Assembly (NCBI GenBank): GCA_902478785.1 | Contig: CABSMJ010000040.1 | Location: 1 to 8,102, forward strand | Source of the DNA: an uncultured Oscillospiraceae bacterium | GTDB taxonomy: Bacteria; Bacillota; Clostridia; Oscillospirales; Oscillospiraceae | DNA length: 8,102 nucleotides | Direction of reading: 5' to 3' | Shown here: one piece after another, positions 6,210 through 8,102 of the stretch | Numbering within the stretch: the stretch's first letter is position 1 | How the letters are laid out: the number at the start of each line of letters is the position of its first letter | Translations under genes and position numbers: made by a program | The notes under the pieces: model-generated | Seen by the model: only the letters and a program-made list of their open reading frames with translations | Told to the model about the DNA's origin: nothing | Databases searched by the model: none

Positions 6210-6233
6210 CTATACCAACCCACAGCTATACCA
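6210..6233. repeat. Direct repeat CTATACCA, two copies 16 bp apart
   Basis: Identical 8-mers lie at 6210-6217 and 6226-6233 on the plus strand, between the terminator and the ACAGT boxes. On the minus strand each gives TGGTATAG, which also looks like an extended -10 element, so the pair could be binding sites, alternative promoters or chance. Confidence 0.4.
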
Positions 6234-6247
6234 TTGCAATCATGGTC

Positions 6248-6283
6248 AAAAAATCCCCCCAACCTCAGTTGGGGGGATTTTTT
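6248..6283. terminator. Perfect hairpin terminator after the Wzy_C-like gene, bidirectional in form
   Basis: A 16-bp perfect inverted repeat (AAAAAATCCCCCCAAC, loop CTCA, then its complement) begins five bases after the TAA stop at 6289. The six G-C pairs and the flanking A/T runs give a rho-independent terminator on the minus strand, followed by T6. The symmetric A/T runs would let it work on the plus strand too, though no plus-strand gene reads into it. It separates the Wzy_C-like gene from the operon, so the operon needs its own promoter. Confidence 0.93.
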
Positions 6284-6288
6284 CCTTT

Positions 6289-8102
6289 TTATGATGGATT
6301 CCCGGCCTGACTTAGAACCTGGGATATCGCTGCATACACGCCCTCTCCATCCAGGGCCTCCGTCCGAGCGCAGTTCAAAAGTGCCGCATTCTCTTCCGTC
6401 AAAGCGACCGAAACCAGCAAATACGCATTGGCCCGGTCCATGGCTTCGCCGATTCCCCGAACGCCTTCCGCAAATGTGTCTGCCTCTGCCGGATCAATTT
6501 GTGAAAATGCCTGGATACACAAATTCATGGCGCTGTTCCACGCTTCGGAATTGGAGCGTTCCTGCAGCAGCCCCTCCTGCAAGACGTCGAAAAAGTTTTC
6601 CAACTGCCCCAGCGGCAGATAGTAGTAAGCCGCAACATAGTAGCAGGAGTCGAACTCCCCGGTTTCACGCAGCTCTCTGGCACAGCGGGCAGCTGTGCCC
6701 TCATTGCTGATCCCGCCGGCCTGCAGCGCATTCCCCATCAGATTCACCTTGTAGCTCTGATCGTTGTATGCATCCATGCGGTCCAGCCTTTCCAGTGTCT
6801 CTATGAAGGAGCCTGTCGTCATTCCGGCAGCATCCAGCTCCCGATATTCCTTTTGGGCCAGCAGGCTTCCGCCCAGCAGGGCAACAGAAATCACCAGCCA
6901 CAGGTCCGACACCACCAGGACCACAATACCGGCGGCCCGCCTTTTCCTCCCCTCTGTATAGGTTCCGTAACACACTGTTGGCAGCAGCAGCAGGAAAAAC
7001 GCCGCACACTGAAACATCTGAACGGAGAAAGAGATCTCCATCAGGCCGTGGAGGTTCATCATGACCAAGCAGGCCAGCAGCATGGCCACCAGGGGCGTGC
7101 GCGCTTTGCGAAGCTGCCGGATCAGCAGCACGGCCGTTCCCAGGATGAATGCCAAAAATGCAGCGAGACCCAGCAGGCCGGTCTCATCCATCACCTGCAG
7201 CAAGTGGTTGTGGAGATAAAGGGACTCATAAAAGAACGGCTGCACAGAGGTCAGCAGCCCCTCTGTGGCTCCCAGACCGTGTCCCGCCAACGGGGACTCT
7301 TTGAAAAGCGTCCATCCGTCTATATCATATTGCAGCCGCAGCAGAAAACTGCTGTCTTCAAATATATTTTTCTGGAGGCGATTCGCGATATTGTCCGGCA
7401 GCAATGTGTAGGCCATCGGGATCTCGGTTCCGTCCGACAGAGACACCTGCCGGAGCTCCAGGCCTGCAGGACCGCGGAACTGCATCAGAACATGCCCCAC
7501 ATCCTCCGGCACCGTAAAGGACGCCTCTTCCAGCGGGCCATTATAATATGTCTCAGTGACTGAGGTCAGCTCCTGCTCCCGTGTGGAGCCATAGACCAGC
7601 ACCGTGATCTCGCTGCTTTTATCCCAATCACCGGAAAACGTATAGGTCTCTCCGCCCTCTACATCGGCTCCCCGGTAGAGGAAGTTGCTCTCTGTAAATA
7701 CAAACGGCTCCGTCAGCGTGAGCGCCAGTACAACTGCCGCGATTCCCGCGGCAATCCCTCCTCCCAGCACACCGGCAAGGAGCTTTCCATGCCCCGCCAG
7801 CGCGGAAGCCGCCTTCCGGGCGGGGAACTCGTTCAGCAGCCACAGCAGCACTCCGCTCGGCAGAGCGGCCAGCGTTCCCCAAAAAGAGCCGCCTGCCAGG
7901 AGCGAGGCCGAGACCACGCCGAATATCACCATGGAAATGCCCATTGCCGCCATGGTAAAGAAAAGCCCCAGCCGTTCTTCCTTTCCCGCAATCAGGAGAT
8001 AGGCCAGCAGTGTCGCGCCAAAGCAGAGAATGGCACCACGGCTCATTGCGGTAAAAAAGGCCACTGCGGACAGTCCGGTCAGAAAGCAGGCCGCAAATCG
8101 CT
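6289..8102 (-). CDS. O-antigen ligase/polymerase-like (Wzy_C) membrane protein, C-terminal part
   Basis: At least 603 residues are present and the frame stays open past 8102, so the N-terminus is missing; a GTG at 8064 lies inside the frame and is not taken as the start. Numbered from that Val codon, the protein has FFTAMSRGAIL (3-13), the SRGA motif typical of Wzy_C proteins, and hydrophobic segments at about 11-25, 33-58, 62-77 and 96-118. A beta-rich stretch without membrane segments (about 125-225) follows. Then come SPLAGHGLGATEG (257-269), LYLHNHLLQVMDETGLLGL (282-300, with H285 and H287), and further membrane segments to about 403. The tail (410-591) is soluble and helical, perhaps TPR-like. 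Such proteins join or ligate lipid-linked glycans outside the membrane. Membership of the family is well supported; polymerase versus ligase versus other acceptor is not decidable here. It is a separate transcription unit from the operon downstream. Confidence 0.85.
   Translation of the reverse strand, partial: RFAACFLTGLSAVAFFTAMSRGAILCFGATLLAYLLIAGKEERLGLFFTMAAMGISMVIFGVVSASLLAGGSFWGTLAALPSGVLLWLLNEFPARKAASALAGHGKLLAGVLGGGIAAGIAAVVLALTLTEPFVFTESNFLYRGADVEGGETYTFSGDWDKSSEITVLVYGSTREQELTSVTETYYNGPLEEASFTVPEDVGHVLMQFRGPAGLELRQVSLSDGTEIPMAYTLLPDNIANRLQKNIFEDSSFLLRLQYDIDGWTLFKESPLAGHGLGATEGLLTSVQPFFYESLYLHNHLLQVMDETGLLGLAAFLAFILGTAVLLIRQLRKARTPLVAMLLACLVMMNLHGLMEISFSVQMFQCAAFFLLLLPTVCYGTYTEGRKRRAAGIVVLVVSDLWLVISVALLGGSLLAQKEYRELDAAGMTTGSFIETLERLDRMDAYNDQSYKVNLMGNALQAGGISNEGTAARCARELRETGEFDSCYYVAAYYYLPLGQLENFFDVLQEGLLQERSNSEAWNSAMNLCIQAFSQIDPAEADTFAEGVRGIGEAMDRANAYLLVSVALTEENAALLNCARTEALDGEGVYAAISQVLSQAGNPS

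Noticed and set aside
6038..6288. A small RNA or small protein gene in the control region
   Set aside because: Apart from the terminator hairpin I find no strong stem, and short open frames there have no ribosome binding site or recognisable sequence.
1..8102. CRISPR array, tRNA, rRNA, or insertion sequence
   Set aside because: No spaced long repeats, no cloverleaf or rRNA segment, and no transposase or terminal inverted repeats were seen on either strand.

Overview
The window looks like a surface-polysaccharide or protein-glycan biosynthesis locus of a Gram-positive gut-type Clostridia (Oscillospiraceae-like is my best guess). The evidence is the GC-rich coding sequence, strong AGGAG-type ribosome binding sites, tightly overlapping genes, a Clostridia-style tyrosine-recombinase N-terminal domain, and a PglC-like small phosphoglycosyl transferase. 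All genes lie on the minus strand, so the biological order runs from high to low coordinates. The organism cannot be named from this sequence alone.

Layout in transcription order. (1) 8102-6289: the C-terminal part of an O-antigen ligase/polymerase-like (Wzy_C) membrane protein, with an extracytoplasmic beta-rich insert and a helical tail. It is closed by a perfect 16-bp hairpin terminator at 6248-6283. (2) 6284-6038: an AT-rich control region of about 250 bp. It holds two direct copies of CTATACCA and a run of ACAGT boxes at exact 10-bp spacing. (3) 6037-1: one operon of eight genes with overlaps or gaps of at most 15 bases. In order they are a fusion of a recombinase arm-type DNA-binding domain with a degenerate NeuD/PglD-like protein; a PglE-like aminotransferase; a PglC-like phosphoglycosyl transferase; a PglD-like acetyltransferase; a GT4 glycosyltransferase; a NodB-like deacetylase; an LpxD-like hexapeptide N-acyltransferase; and the start of a second, WbpE-like aminotransferase that runs off the window.

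How the genes may work together. PglE, PglD and PglC homologues side by side are the classic set for making a UDP-diacetamido sugar (bacillosamine type) and loading it on undecaprenyl phosphate. The GT4 enzyme would extend that lipid-linked sugar. The LpxD-like acyltransferase and second aminotransferase suggest a second N-acylated amino sugar, and the deacetylase suggests trimming of an acetyl group. The 4,6-dehydratase (PglF-like), flippase and polymerase are not in the window, apart from the Wzy_C-like gene in the separate upstream unit.

The most unusual item is the first gene of the operon. A strong ribosome binding site drives an in-frame protein whose first ~50 residues resemble the arm-type DNA-binding domain of Tn916-like integrases. 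The rest is a NeuD-like protein that has lost the catalytic histidine position and the last coils of the beta-helix. Its place next to a control region with phased repeats makes a sugar-sensing or autoregulatory DNA-binding protein a testable idea, but a domestication scar is also possible.
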